Below, piece by piece: positions 1-8,231 of a DNA stretch of 64,000 nt (position 1 is its first letter; each line of letters starts with the position of its first letter). The translations under genes were made by a program, and so were the position numbers. The DNA comes from Pseudomonas sp. GD03919 (GTDB taxonomy: Bacteria; Pseudomonadota; Gammaproteobacteria; Pseudomonadales; Pseudomonadaceae): contig NZ_CP104582.1 of the NCBI RefSeq assembly GCF_029814935.1, positions 310,001 to 374,000 on the forward strand, written 5' to 3'. A model generated the notes under the pieces. It was not told where the DNA came from and did not search any database. It saw nothing but the letters and a program-made list of their open reading frames with translations.

Positions 1-85
1 CGCCCCGTTGAGGCGCCTTTCGGCAAGGCTGAACGCCAGCTGATACGTTATTGTTTTGGTTGATATTGACTATCTGGGCAGGAAC

Positions 86-94
86 TTATCCACA
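86..94 (+). promoter_or_regulatory. consensus DnaA box upstream of rpoH
   Basis: TTATCCACA matches the E. coli DnaA-box consensus exactly, 60 bp before the rpoH start codon. E. coli rpoH is known to have DnaA-responsive promoters. That the same control exists here is inference from one box. Confidence 0.45.
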
Positions 95-154
95 GGCCCT
101 GCATCAGATAGCGCAGTGCTACACTGCATGAGTTTCGTGAATCGGAGGATTCGA

Positions 155-1009
155 ATGTCCACTTCCTTGCAATCTGTTCATGCCCTTGTTCCAGGCGCCA
201 ACCTGGAAGCTTACGTGCATGCGGTCAACAGCATCCCGCTGCTGACGCCTGAGCAGGAGCGTGAACTGGCCGAAAATCTCTACTATCAGCAGGACCTCGA
301 GGCCGCCCGCCAGATGGTGCTGGCCCACTTGCGTTTCGTTGTGCACATTGCGCGCAGCTACTCCGGTTATGGTCTGGCCCAGGCTGACCTGATCCAGGAA
401 GGCAACGTCGGCCTGATGAAGGCGGTCAAACGCTTCAATCCTGAAATGGGTGTGCGTCTGGTGTCCTTCGCCGTGCACTGGATTCGTGCGGAAATCCACG
501 AGTTCATCCTGAAGAACTGGCGCATCGTCAAGGTGGCCACCACCAAGGCCCAGCGCAAACTGTTCTTCAACCTGCGCAGCCAGAAGAAGCGTCTGGCTTG
601 GCTGAACAACGATGAAGTGACTGCCGTAGCGGAAAGCCTGGGCGTCGAGCCGCATGAAGTGCGCGAGATGGAAAGCCGCCTGACCGGCCAGGACATGGCC
701 TTCGACCCGGCAGCCGATGCCGACGACGACAGCGCCTTCCAGTCGCCTGCGCATTACCTGGAGGACCACCGCTACGACCCGGCTCGCCAGCTCGAGGATG
801 CCGACTGGAGCGACAGCTCCAGCAGCAACCTGCACGAAGCGCTGGAAAGCCTGGACGAGCGCAGCCGCGACATCCTCTACCAGCGCTGGCTGGCTGAGGA
901 GAAGGCGACGCTGCACGATCTGGCCGCCAAGTACAACGTATCCGCCGAGCGTATCCGCCAGCTCGAGAAGAACGCGATGAACAAGCTCAAGGGCTGTATT
1001 GCCGCCTGA
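155..1009 (+). CDS. rpoH: RNA polymerase heat-shock sigma factor sigma-32
   Basis: Sigma factor that directs RNA polymerase to heat-shock promoters. The 284-residue product has the family length. Conserved sigma region 2 lies at about residues 53-122, with [17 protein letters not shown] and the aromatic-rich stretch around [10 protein letters not shown]. The RpoH box QRKLFFNLR is at 133-141, and a region 4.2 helix-turn-helix is near the C-terminus ([19 protein letters not shown]). The ATG at 155 is chosen because GGAGG sits 6 bp upstream (144-148) and the protein then begins at the normal point. An in-frame upstream ATG at 56 would add residues the family lacks. A strong terminator follows, so it is probably monocistronic, as usual for the gene next to ftsX. 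Known control by RNA structure and by DnaK cannot be judged here. Confidence 0.97.
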   Translation: MSTSLQSVHALVPGANLEAYVHAVNSIPLLTPEQERELAENLYYQQDLEAARQMVLAHLRFVVHIARSYSGYGLAQADLIQEGNVGLMKAVKRFNPEMGVRLVSFAVHWIRAEIHEFILKNWRIVKVATTKAQRKLFFNLRSQKKRLAWLNNDEVTAVAESLGVEPHEVREMESRLTGQDMAFDPAADADDDSAFQSPAHYLEDHRYDPARQLEDADWSDSSSSNLHEALESLDERSRDILYQRWLAEEKATLHDLAAKYNVSAERIRQLEKNAMNKLKGCIAA

Positions 1010-1025
1010 GTCTGCTGTTACCCCG

Positions 1026-1054
1026 AAAAGCCGCGCCCCCTGGTGCGGCTTTTT
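1026..1054 (+). terminator. rho-independent terminator of rpoH
   Basis: AAAAGCCGC and GCGGCTTTTT form a stem around a 10-nt loop and end in a T-run, 17 bp after the rpoH stop codon. Confidence 0.9.
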
Positions 1055-1072
1055 GCTGTCTGGAGCATTGCC

Positions 1073-1684
1073 ATGAACAAAACCCCGCTGAAAGCGCAGC
1101 ACTGGCTGATATTCGCACTCGTCGCCGCGCTGTTCTTCGCCTGGGGCGCCTGGTTGATGCGCAGCAGCGAGGTTCGGCCGGTGGCCAACCTGCAGCAGTG
1201 GCGCGATGCGCTGTTGCAGCCGCTGGCCGAAGATGGGCTGACGCTGCGTGATGTGCAGGCGCTGGTGCCGGGTGAGCTGTGGCTGGAGCCGCGTCTCGAT
1301 GGCGCACGGCTGTTGTATCGAGTAACGCTCGAAGGCGAGGAGGGCGAGTGGTTGCTGCAGGCTGAAGTGGCACTGAGCAAGAATCAGCGCGACAGTCTGA
1401 TGGCGGCGCAAGGCCTGAAACCTGGCGATGCCGACACCGTGCTGGATGACTCGTTGAGCGAGCAGATGGCCGGTTTTGCTATTGCCAGTCTGACTCTGCA
1501 AGCGCCTGATGCGCTGGCCAGTGAGCGCTTGGCTGCCAGTCTCGGGCAGCCGCGCCTGACTTTGGAGCTGGCCGACGGCCAGGCTTGGGTCTATCCGCAA
1601 TGGGGGCTGACCGTGCATCTGCGCGGTGACGAGGTCGAACTGTTGCACGCCGTCCCGCGCAAGGCGTTTCGCGCTACCCGCTAG
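1073..1684 (+). CDS. hypothetical single-pass membrane protein
   Basis: A 203-residue protein that I cannot assign to a named family. Residues about 10-29 form one hydrophobic segment (LIFALVAALFFAWGAWL), after which the chain looks like a soluble periplasmic domain rich in Glu and Leu. The ATG at 1073 is preceded by TGGAG (1061-1065). Its stop codon is one base from the stop of the convergent mtgA gene. Many pseudomonads carry an uncharacterised gene at this place, so a conserved envelope protein is likely, but no function can be read from the sequence. Confidence 0.75.
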   Translation: MNKTPLKAQHWLIFALVAALFFAWGAWLMRSSEVRPVANLQQWRDALLQPLAEDGLTLRDVQALVPGELWLEPRLDGARLLYRVTLEGEEGEWLLQAEVALSKNQRDSLMAAQGLKPGDADTVLDDSLSEQMAGFAIASLTLQAPDALASERLAASLGQPRLTLELADGQAWVYPQWGLTVHLRGDEVELLHAVPRKAFRATR

Positions 1685-1685
1685 C

Positions 1686-2414
1686 TTACAGCCAGCGTGG
1701 CCACCAATCGGGGCGTTGCGGCTTGAGCTGATTGAGGTAGTGGCTGCCGCCGAGCTGGTTCATCTGCTGGCGAATCCAGGCCGCGCGGCGGATCACGTAG
1801 CCATTTGGCCGGCCTGCGCTCCAGCGCAGCGGGTTGGGGAGCACGGCAGCCAGTTGGCTGGCCTGCTGGCGATTGAGGTACGGCGCGCCGATACCGAAAT
1901 GATGCTGTGCGGCCGCTTCGGCGCCGAAGATGCCATCACCCCACTCGACGCTGTTGAGATAGACCTCAAGGATGCGTTCCTTCGACCAGAACAGCTCGAT
2001 CAGCGCGGTGAACCAGGCTTCCAGTCCCTTGCGCAGCCAGCTACGGCCAGACCAGAGGAACAGGTTCTTCGCCACCTGCTGGCTGAGGGTACTGGCGCCA
2101 CGTAGCGAGCCGCCACTCTGGTTGTGTGCCAGTGCCGCCTGGATGGCGCCCATGTCGAAGCCCCAGTGTTCGGCGAACTTCTGGTCTTCGGCGGCTATCA
2201 CCGCCATCTTCAGGTGATCCGGCAGCTCGTTCCACGGGCGCCATTGACGCTTGAGTTCCAGCGACTGCCCGCTACCCCAGGATTCGATCTTGCGTTCGAT
2301 CATCAGCGCCGTACCGGGCGGCGGCACCCAGCGCAACACGAGCACCAGCAGGGCACTGGCCAACATCAGCCAGAGCAGCAATTTCAGCAGGCGGCGGGTC
2401 AGGGCTCGGAGCAT
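1686..2414 (-). CDS. mtgA: monofunctional biosynthetic peptidoglycan transglycosylase
   Basis: Polymerises lipid II into glycan strands at the outer face of the inner membrane. The 242-residue protein has an N-terminal transmembrane anchor (about residues 8-29) followed by a GT51 domain. Visible GT51 motifs are AAEDQKF with the catalytic Glu at 76, GASTLSQQVAKNLFL at 107-121, and the block ERILEVYLNSVEWGDGIFGAE. There is no transpeptidase domain, so it is MtgA rather than a class A penicillin-binding protein. The ATG at 2414 is preferred over an in-frame TTG at 2426. Neither start has a strong ribosome-binding site, so the exact start is uncertain. The gene converges on the upstream hypothetical gene with a 1-bp gap. 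Confidence 0.94.
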   Translation of the reverse strand: MLRALTRRLLKLLLWLMLASALLVLVLRWVPPPGTALMIERKIESWGSGQSLELKRQWRPWNELPDHLKMAVIAAEDQKFAEHWGFDMGAIQAALAHNQSGGSLRGASTLSQQVAKNLFLWSGRSWLRKGLEAWFTALIELFWSKERILEVYLNSVEWGDGIFGAEAAAQHHFGIGAPYLNRQQASQLAAVLPNPLRWSAGRPNGYVIRRAAWIRQQMNQLGGSHYLNQLKPQRPDWWPRWL

Positions 2415-2451
2415 GGGGTCTCGCAATGATTGGGCGTTGCGCTATTAAAAC

Positions 2452-2638
2452 AAAAAATCGCCGGGAGCGATTTTTGACGTCGGCTCTGCCGACGGCCCGG
2501 AGGGTTACCGCCAGGGATGGCGGGTAGCAAAAAATCGCCGGGAGTGATTTTTGACGTCGGCTCTGCCGACGGCCCGGAGGGTTGCCGCCAGGGATGGCAG
2601 GCAGCAAAAAATCGCCGGGAGCGATTTTTGACGTCGCC
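2452..2638. repeat. 77-bp tandem repeat (2.4 copies) of terminator-like hairpins
   Basis: The unit starts with AAAAAATCGCCGGGAGCGAT at 2452, 2529 and 2606, exactly 77 bp apart. The third copy stops after about 33 bp. Each start is a 9-bp perfect stem (AAAAATCGC/GCGATTTTT) that would terminate in both directions. It is followed in copies 1 and 2 by a second hairpin GTCGGC-TCT-GCCGAC. Copies differ at only a few positions. The array lies between the divergent mtgA and DUF423 genes and would also lie in the leader of mtgA. Confidence 0.9.
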
Positions 2639-2750
2639 TTTTACATTCCCGCGACACCACAGGCTTGGGCGCCGGTGTGACAATAACGACCATCTCGCCA
2701 CACGAGCCAGTGGTTAAACTGCGCTCTGGTCGATCTATCCAGGAGTTTCC

Positions 2751-3122
2751 ATGGCTCGTCTCTGGCTGTTGCTATCCGCTTTTGCCGGTTTTACCGGTGT
2801 CGCGCTTGGCGCCTTTGCCGCGCATGGTCTGAAGAACCGCCTGACGCCCGAGTATCTGGCGGTGTTCCAGACCGGAACGCACTATCAGCTGATCCACGCG
2901 CTGGCTCTGTTCGGCGTCGGTCTGCTGGCGCTGCACATGCCTGGACGCTTGGTAAACCTGGCCGGTGGCGCCTTCGCGCTGGGTATCCTGCTGTTCTCCG
3001 GCAGTCTCTATCTGCTGACGCTCAGCGGCATCGGCAAGCTCGGCATCATCACCCCGTTCGGCGGTGTCGCGTTTCTGATCGGCTGGCTATGCCTGGGCTT
3101 GGCGGCCTGGAGACTGGCCTGA
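2751..3122 (+). CDS. DUF423 family small membrane protein (YgdD-like)
   Basis: The 123-residue protein is almost entirely hydrophobic, with about four transmembrane segments. The N-terminal FAGFTGVALGAFAAHGLK block is typical of the DUF423/YgdD family. The molecular role of the family is unknown. AGGAG lies 5 bp before the ATG (2741-2745). It stands alone upstream of thiS, about 100 bp away. Confidence 0.88.
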   Translation: MARLWLLLSAFAGFTGVALGAFAAHGLKNRLTPEYLAVFQTGTHYQLIHALALFGVGLLALHMPGRLVNLAGGAFALGILLFSGSLYLLTLSGIGKLGIITPFGGVAFLIGWLCLGLAAWRLA

Positions 3123-3224
3123 CCCTGGCGTCAGAAATGAGGACGAATGGCGCCTTTTAGCCTTGGTCGCCGGCGGCTGTCGGGCTAGAATGCCGGCCCT
3201 CTTCCTAGTTGTGACCGAGTCGTC

Positions 3225-3425
3225 ATGCGTATCCAGTTGAATGGTGAACCCTTCGAACTGCCGGATAACCAGAGCGTCGCCGACCTGTTGGTTCGCCTCG
3301 ACCTGACCGGGCGCCGTGTGGCGGTCGAGCTCAATCTGGACATCGTTCCACGCAGCCAGCACGACAGCACCCAGCTCGCCGAGGGCGATCAGGTGGAAGT
3401 GGTGCACGCCATCGGCGGCGGTTGA
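3225..3425 (+). CDS. thiS: sulfur carrier protein ThiS
   Basis: The 66-residue ubiquitin-like carrier carries sulfur as a C-terminal thiocarboxylate for assembly of the thiazole ring of thiamin. The diagnostic C-terminal Gly-Gly is present (HAIGGG). ThiF adenylates it and ThiG uses it. thiG follows 18 bp later in the same operon, the usual pseudomonad arrangement. I see no TPP riboswitch in front. Confidence 0.95.
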   Translation: MRIQLNGEPFELPDNQSVADLLVRLDLTGRRVAVELNLDIVPRSQHDSTQLAEGDQVEVVHAIGGG

Positions 3426-3443
3426 CTTCACGAGGAGTATTCC

Positions 3444-4238
3444 ATGAGCCAAGTTCGCAGCGACAAGCCCTTCACCCTGGCCGGTCGTACGTTCCAGTCG
3501 CGCCTGCTGGTCGGTACCGGCAAGTACAAGGATATGGACGAGACCCGCGATGCCATCGCGGCTTCCGGTGCCGAGATCGTCACCGTGGCCGTGCGCCGCA
3601 CCAACATCGGCCAGAACCCCGGCGAGCCGAACCTGCTCGATGTGATCAGCCCGGACAAGTACACCATCCTGCCCAATACCGCCGGCTGCTACGACGCTGC
3701 CGAGGCCGTGCGTACCTGTCGCCTGGCCCGTGAGCTGCTCGACGGCCACAACCTGGTCAAGCTGGAAGTGCTGGCCGACCAGAAAACCCTGTTCCCCAAC
3801 GTTATCGAAACCATCAAGGCCGCCGAAGTGCTGGTCAAGGATGGTTTCGACGTCATGGTGTACACCAGTGACGATCCGATCATCGCCCGCCAACTGGCCG
3901 AGATCGGCTGCATCGCGGTGATGCCGCTGGCTGGCCTGATCGGCTCGGGCCTGGGTATCTGCAACCCGTACAACCTGCGCATCATCCTCGAGGAATCGAA
4001 GGTGCCGGTGCTGGTCGATGCCGGCGTGGGCACGGCCTCCGATGCCACCATCGCCATGGAGCTGGGCTGCGAGGCGGTGCTGATGAACAGCGCCATCGCC
4101 GAAGCGCAGAATCCGGTGCTGATGGCGCGTGCCATGCAGCATGCCGTCGAGGCCGGGCGCCTGGCCTACCTGGCCGGGCGCATGCCGAAGAAACTCTATG
4201 CCAGTGCGTCGTCGCCGCTGACTGGCCTGATCAATTAA
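3444..4238 (+). CDS. thiG: thiazole synthase
   Basis: Joins 1-deoxy-D-xylulose 5-phosphate, dehydroglycine or iminoglycine and ThiS thiocarboxylate into the thiamin thiazole. The 264-residue TIM-barrel enzyme has the family length. The Schiff-base Lys is at about 106 (HNLVKLEVL). The conserved [18 protein letters not shown] and [11 protein letters not shown] blocks are all present. It is preceded by a GAGGAG ribosome-binding site and sits directly behind thiS, its sulfur donor. Confidence 0.97.
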   Translation: MSQVRSDKPFTLAGRTFQSRLLVGTGKYKDMDETRDAIAASGAEIVTVAVRRTNIGQNPGEPNLLDVISPDKYTILPNTAGCYDAAEAVRTCRLARELLDGHNLVKLEVLADQKTLFPNVIETIKAAEVLVKDGFDVMVYTSDDPIIARQLAEIGCIAVMPLAGLIGSGLGICNPYNLRIILEESKVPVLVDAGVGTASDATIAMELGCEAVLMNSAIAEAQNPVLMARAMQHAVEAGRLAYLAGRMPKKLYASASSPLTGLIN

Positions 4239-4306
4239 GGATGACGATTGGCTGCGCGTCGGCCTGCCCGCGCGCCAAGTCGTAACGCAATCTACAAGAG
4301 CCCAGC

Positions 4307-5023
4307 ATGACTGATACCCAACAGCCCGAATTGACCGAAGACGGTCGCCAGCGCCGTACCATCAAGAGCTTCGTGATGCGCGCCGGGCGCATGACCGAAG
4401 GCCAGCAGCGTGGCCTCGACAAGGGCTGGCCGCTGTTCGGCCTGGAGCTGGAAGACGGTCTGCGTGACTTCGATCAGGTGTTTGGCCGCAGCGCGCCGCG
4501 TACTTTCGAAATCGGTTTCGGCATGGGCCATTCCACCCTGGAGATGGCCGCTGCCGCGCCCGAGCAGGACTTCATTGGCGTCGAGGTGCACAAGCCGGGC
4601 GTGGGCGCACTGCTCAATGGCGTTATGGCGCAGAACCTGAGCAACATCCGCGTGTACAGCTGCGATGCGCTGGAAGTGCTGCGCGATTGCGTCGCCGATG
4701 CCAGCCTGGATCGCGTGCTGCTGTTCTTCCCTGATCCCTGGCACAAGTCGCGCCACCACAAGCGCCGCATCGTCCAGCCGGCGTTCGCCGAGTTGGTACG
4801 TCGCAAATTGAAGATCGGCGGCGTGCTGCACATGGCTACCGACTGGGAGAACTATGCCGAGCACATGCTCGAGGTGATGAACGCGGCGCCCGGCTATCGT
4901 AATCTGGCGGTCGATGGCACCTATGTGCCGCGTCCTGAAGAGCGTCCGGTGACCAAGTTCGAGCGTCGGGGCGAGCGCCTCGGCCATGGCGTATGGGATC
5001 TGAAGTTTCAGCGTCAGGCATGA
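4307..5023 (+). CDS. trmB: tRNA (guanine-N7-)-methyltransferase
   Basis: Methylates G46 in the variable loop of tRNAs with S-adenosylmethionine. The 238-residue length is close to E. coli TrmB. The SAM-binding motif [11 protein letters not shown] lies at 67-77. The TrmB signature [15 protein letters not shown] lies at about 140-154, and the C-terminal [17 protein letters not shown] block completes the fold. It follows thiG on the same strand after 68 bp, so it may be co-transcribed with it, a common linkage in Pseudomonas. Confidence 0.96.
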   Translation: MTDTQQPELTEDGRQRRTIKSFVMRAGRMTEGQQRGLDKGWPLFGLELEDGLRDFDQVFGRSAPRTFEIGFGMGHSTLEMAAAAPEQDFIGVEVHKPGVGALLNGVMAQNLSNIRVYSCDALEVLRDCVADASLDRVLLFFPDPWHKSRHHKRRIVQPAFAELVRRKLKIGGVLHMATDWENYAEHMLEVMNAAPGYRNLAVDGTYVPRPEERPVTKFERRGERLGHGVWDLKFQRQA

Positions 5024-5110
5024 TTCACCCGGCGACACGCGTTTGATTAGAACCGGCAGGATGCATGATTAGATCGGGATAATCCGACAGCCAGGACGGC
5101 GCCTCATCTC

Positions 5111-5340
5111 AGAACCTGCTCACGATCTGCTGCGCGTCGGCGCTACTGCGTTAAAAACAAGCTTGGAAAGCCGCTTGCGGCTAACGCGCCTCTGGTGCGG
5201 TCCCGAAGGGGCGAGCGAAGCGAGTCATGCTCATTTACCACTCGTAAAGTCGAGCGCGACTCCGACCGTTCCTCGCTTGTTTTTGCGGGGCCGCCATCGG
5301 TGTTGTATCGCTCTAGCTCGCGAGATCGTGAGCAGGCTCT
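5111..5340. mobile_element. MITE-like inverted-repeat element, 230 bp, non-coding
   Basis: The ends are 18-bp inverted repeats with one mismatch, AGAACCTGCTCACGATCT at 5111-5128 and AGATCGTGAGCAGGCTCT at 5323-5340. Inside, a second inverted pair (AAAAACAAGC near 5153, GCTTGTTTTT near 5275) suggests the whole element can fold back. The 9-mer TCTCAGAAC occurs at both edges (5107-5115 and 5338-5346) and may be a target duplication. No transposase is encoded. The element fills most of the 399-bp gap between trmB and the DUF1329 gene, so that gene's promoter must lie within or just behind it. Confidence 0.7.
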
Positions 5341-5422
5341 CAGAACACAACAAAGACAAGCGCACCTACAAGGCGCGCGGACAATAGCGGCGCCGCTGTC
5401 ATGGCGTCGCGAGGAGAGCATT

Positions 5423-6766
5423 GTGTTGAGATCGGTTTCCATTCTTCTGCTGACCGCACTGGCCTTTCAGGCCCAGGCCAAGGTCGATGCCAGCCAGGCC
5501 GCGCGCCTGGAGCAGGACCTGACCCCGCTGGGCGGCGAGCGTGCGGGCAATGCTGCCGGCACCATTCCGGCCTGGACGGGTGGTCTGGCGACGCCGCCAG
5601 CCGGTTACCAGCCCGGTATGCACCACCCGGACCCTTATGCCGGCGACAAGCTTCTGTATCGCGTCGACAGCCAGAATCTGGCGCAGTACGAACAACAGTT
5701 GCCGGTCGGCCTCAAGACGCTGTTGCAGCAGAACCCAAGCTTCTATTTGCGCGTATTCCCGACTCGCCGCAGTGCAGCTGCGCCGCAGCGCATCTACGAT
5801 GCCACCCGCTTCAATGCACTGAATGCCGAGCTGATTTCTGGCGGTAACGGTGTTCAGGGCGCTGCGGCCGGTGTGCCGTTCCCGATACCGCAGAATGGCC
5901 AGGAGGCCATCTGGAACCACATCATGCGCTACCGTGGCGACCAGATCAGCATGGTCACCAACCAGGCAGCGGTGCTCGCCAACGGCGGCTACAACCTGCT
6001 CAAGCTCGAGCGCGACATCTATTTCCTCTACGGCCGCGCAGGTGTGGCCCCGCAGGATCTGGACAACACCCTGTTCTACTACAAGTACAAGGTGGTGGCG
6101 CCGGCCAAGCTGGCCGGTTCGGCGCTGGTGGTGCAGGAGACCCTCGACCAGGTGCTGGCGATTCGCAAGGCCTGGCGCTTCAATCGTGGTGAGCGCCGTG
6201 TGCGCCGTCTGCCGATGCTTGCCTACGACACCCTGCAGCCCGATACCAACGGCATGGCCACGGCCGACCAGGTGGACGCCTACAACGGCGCACCGGATCG
6301 CTACGAATGGCAACTGCTGGGCAAGCGCGAGATGCTGGTGCCGTACAACAGTTATGCCGTGCACCAGCAGGGCATCCCCTACGCCGATATCCTGCAGGCC
6401 AAGCACATCAACCCCGAGCTGCTGCGCTATGAGTTGCACCGCGTTTGGGTGGTGGAGGCGGATCTGCGCACGGGCTTCAGCCACCCATATGCCAAGCGCC
6501 GCTTTTACCTGGACGAAGACAGCTGGCAGATCCTTGCCGTCGACCTGTACGACCGCAGCGGCAACCTGATTGGCCTGCAGGAAGCGCATCCGATCAGCTA
6601 TTACGACGTGCCTATGTTCGGTTCCACGCTTGAAACCGTCTATGACTTCAAGGGCGGGCGCTACTTCGCCGATGGTCTGGACAACAACGAGAAGATGTAC
6701 GACTTCAACGCCCGCCTGAGCCCGCGCGACTTCACTCCGCAGGCGCTGCGCCGCGAAGGCAACTGA
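5423..6766 (+). CDS. DUF1329 family exported protein
   Basis: The 447-residue protein starts with a signal peptide (LLLTALAFQAQA, likely cleavage after AQA). It belongs by overall sequence to the DUF1329 family, large secreted or outer-membrane-associated proteins of Pseudomonas often annotated as outer membrane lipoprotein-sorting proteins. Its biochemical role is not established. The GTG at 5423 is chosen because GAGGAG precedes it at 5411-5416 and the signal peptide then begins directly. The longer in-frame extension runs through the MITE-like element. In other genomes related genes sit near RND exporters and BNR-repeat proteins. Here it has no such partner. Confidence 0.85.
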   Translation: MLRSVSILLLTALAFQAQAKVDASQAARLEQDLTPLGGERAGNAAGTIPAWTGGLATPPAGYQPGMHHPDPYAGDKLLYRVDSQNLAQYEQQLPVGLKTLLQQNPSFYLRVFPTRRSAAAPQRIYDATRFNALNAELISGGNGVQGAAAGVPFPIPQNGQEAIWNHIMRYRGDQISMVTNQAAVLANGGYNLLKLERDIYFLYGRAGVAPQDLDNTLFYYKYKVVAPAKLAGSALVVQETLDQVLAIRKAWRFNRGERRVRRLPMLAYDTLQPDTNGMATADQVDAYNGAPDRYEWQLLGKREMLVPYNSYAVHQQGIPYADILQAKHINPELLRYELHRVWVVEADLRTGFSHPYAKRRFYLDEDSWQILAVDLYDRSGNLIGLQEAHPISYYDVPMFGSTLETVYDFKGGRYFADGLDNNEKMYDFNARLSPRDFTPQALRREGN

Positions 6767-6773
6767 GCCGGCA

Positions 6774-7202
6774 TCATCCGCGCGACCAGCGCATCGTCAG
6801 CTCCGGCTGGCCGGTGTGCGGGTCGCGCGTTTCGTTCAGCGTGACGAAACCGCCTGCGCGGTAGAAGGCCGCCGCCCGGGCATTGGCGCGGTAGACGCCC
6901 AGTTCGAGGCTGTCACGCCTGCGCTTGGCTTCGTCCAGGAGCTGGCGACCGAGGCCGCGGCCCTGAGCATCCGGGCTGACGAACAATGCGGCCAGGCGCT
7001 GTTCGTGCAGCGATGCGAAGCCCAGTACCTGCCCCTTTTCCTCCAGCACAAGGGTTTCGGCCTGCGGCAGGTATAGCTCGCGCATCGCGGGCAGCTGCTC
7101 GCGCCAGAAGCTCTCCGGCACGAAGTCGTGGGCCAGGATGGAGGCCTTCAACCAGAGGTCGAGTACGGCGTCACTGTCTGTGGGATGGTAGGGGCGAATC
7201 AT
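6774..7202 (-). CDS. GNAT family N-acetyltransferase
   Basis: The 142-residue protein has the compact GNAT fold. The acetyl-CoA pyrophosphate-binding loop QGRGLG is at 80-85, with the preceding LFVSPDA strand and the following helix. The C-terminal NARAAAFYRAGGF block is typical of YiaC/RimI-like acetyltransferases. The substrate cannot be inferred. The ATG at 7200-7202 is chosen because the GNAT fold begins there. The divergent P-loop gene starts 32 bp away, so the two share a short promoter region. The stop lies 7 bp from the end of the DUF1329 gene. Confidence 0.88.
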   Translation of the reverse strand: MIRPYHPTDSDAVLDLWLKASILAHDFVPESFWREQLPAMRELYLPQAETLVLEEKGQVLGFASLHEQRLAALFVSPDAQGRGLGRQLLDEAKRRRDSLELGVYRANARAAAFYRAGGFVTLNETRDPHTGQPELTMRWSRG

Positions 7203-7233
7203 GATGAAGTCCTGTTCGAGGAGATGTGAATCC

Positions 7234-7782
7234 ATGGAGGTTCGGTTACATATATTCGGTGCATCCGGCTCGGGCACCACTACCCTGGCCCGCACGCTGG
7301 CCGAGCGCAATGGCTGGCTGCATCTGGATACCGACGATTTCTACTGGCTGCCCAGCGAGCCGCCCTATCTGCACAAGCGGCCGCCCGAGGACCGGGTCAG
7401 GCTGATCCGCGAGAGCGCCGCACAGGCACCTAGATGGGTGCTCAGTGGTTCGCTGTGCAGTTGGGGTGAGGCGTTGATCCCGTCTTTCAGCCATGCCTTG
7501 TTCCTGCGCCTGGATGATCAGGAACGCATGTGCCGGCTGCGCCAGCGTGAAGCACAGCGTTATGGCGCGCGCATCCAGCCGGGAGGTGACATGCATGAGC
7601 AAAGTCAGGCCTTCCTGGAGTGGGCCGCCGGTTACGAGCAGGGCGACTTGAGCACGCGTAGCCTGGCCATGCACGAAGCCTGGATGACCCGCCACCTGAA
7701 TTGTCCGCTGCTATGCCTGGACTCGACCCGGCACACACCCGAGCAATTGGCCGAACAGGTTCTGGCGTGGTTGCACGCCTGA
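7234..7782 (+). CDS. P-loop NTPase, adenylate/shikimate-kinase-like
   Basis: The 182-residue protein has a Walker A motif at residues 9-16 (GASGSGTTT). Next comes a LHLDTDDFYWLP segment that resembles the nucleoside-binding part of small kinases of the adenylate or shikimate kinase fold. A substrate was not identified, and a resistance or nucleotide-salvage kinase are both possible. The ATG at 7234 follows a GAGGAGA ribosome-binding site (7218-7224). The upstream in-frame ATG at 7201 overlaps the start of the divergent acetyltransferase and has no such site. Confidence 0.78.
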   Translation: MEVRLHIFGASGSGTTTLARTLAERNGWLHLDTDDFYWLPSEPPYLHKRPPEDRVRLIRESAAQAPRWVLSGSLCSWGEALIPSFSHALFLRLDDQERMCRLRQREAQRYGARIQPGGDMHEQSQAFLEWAAGYEQGDLSTRSLAMHEAWMTRHLNCPLLCLDSTRHTPEQLAEQVLAWLHA

Positions 7783-7820
7783 GATCGGTGACGATCTGCC
7801 TTGCGTTCATGCCGCCCTGG

Positions 7821-8144
7821 CTAATTGCGGTCGGCCATGATGCCGATCACCACGAAGATCAGGATCAGCACCGGCGCCAGGGTGAAGTTGTTGAAGTGCG
7901 CCAGCCCCTTGGCCAGCCAGGGCGTGAGGAAGACGATCGCCAGGCCATAGCCGACCGCGCAGAACACCACGAACAGCAGGGTACGCAGGACGAAGTTGAG
8001 GTTGCCGATGGTGCGCTGAACCCAGGCGTTGATGGCCGGGCCGAACAGCACCAGCAGCGTGGCCATGATGGCCAGGGAGATATCGCCGAGGTGGCTGCGA
8101 CTCCAGCGCGAGAGGGTGACGATCAGGTCCAGTAGCAGATCCAT
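7821..8144 (-). CDS. DUF3392 family membrane protein
   Basis: The 107-residue protein has about three hydrophobic segments (IAIMATLLVLFG-like, LLFVVFCAVGYGLAIVF, LAPVLILIFVVIGIM). The sequence is characteristic of DUF3392, an uncharacterised gammaproteobacterial inner-membrane family. It is encoded downstream of hemW on the same strand, separated by a hairpin. No role can be assigned. Confidence 0.85.
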   Translation of the reverse strand: MDLLLDLIVTLSRWSRSHLGDISLAIMATLLVLFGPAINAWVQRTIGNLNFVLRTLLFVVFCAVGYGLAIVFLTPWLAKGLAHFNNFTLAPVLILIFVVIGIMADRN

Positions 8145-8160
8145 GCAGGCTCCTTCAGTA

Positions 8161-8223
8161 CAGCGCGGCGTGAGCGATGGCCGCGCGAATGGCGCGTTAG
8201 CCTACCGGATTCACGCCGCGCTG
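8161..8223 (-). terminator. 13-bp inverted repeat between hemW and DUF3392
   Basis: CAGCGCGGCGTGA (8161-8173) and TCACGCCGCGCTG (8211-8223) are perfect inverted repeats around a 37-nt loop, just after the hemW stop. It lacks a T-run, so attenuation or transcript-end stabilisation is as likely as termination. Confidence 0.45.
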
Positions 8224-8231
8224 TGGGTGAT

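Noticed and set aside
119..1648. Minus-strand open frame spanning rpoH and the next gene
   Set aside because: It covers two genes and a terminator on the other strand, and its composition is typical of antisense shadow frames.
2452..2638. CRISPR-like array
   Set aside because: The 77-bp units are contiguous without spacers, contain terminator hairpins, and no cas gene is nearby.
3123..3224. TPP riboswitch before thiS
   Set aside because: The gap is short and lacks the CTGAGA and related conserved TPP aptamer elements.
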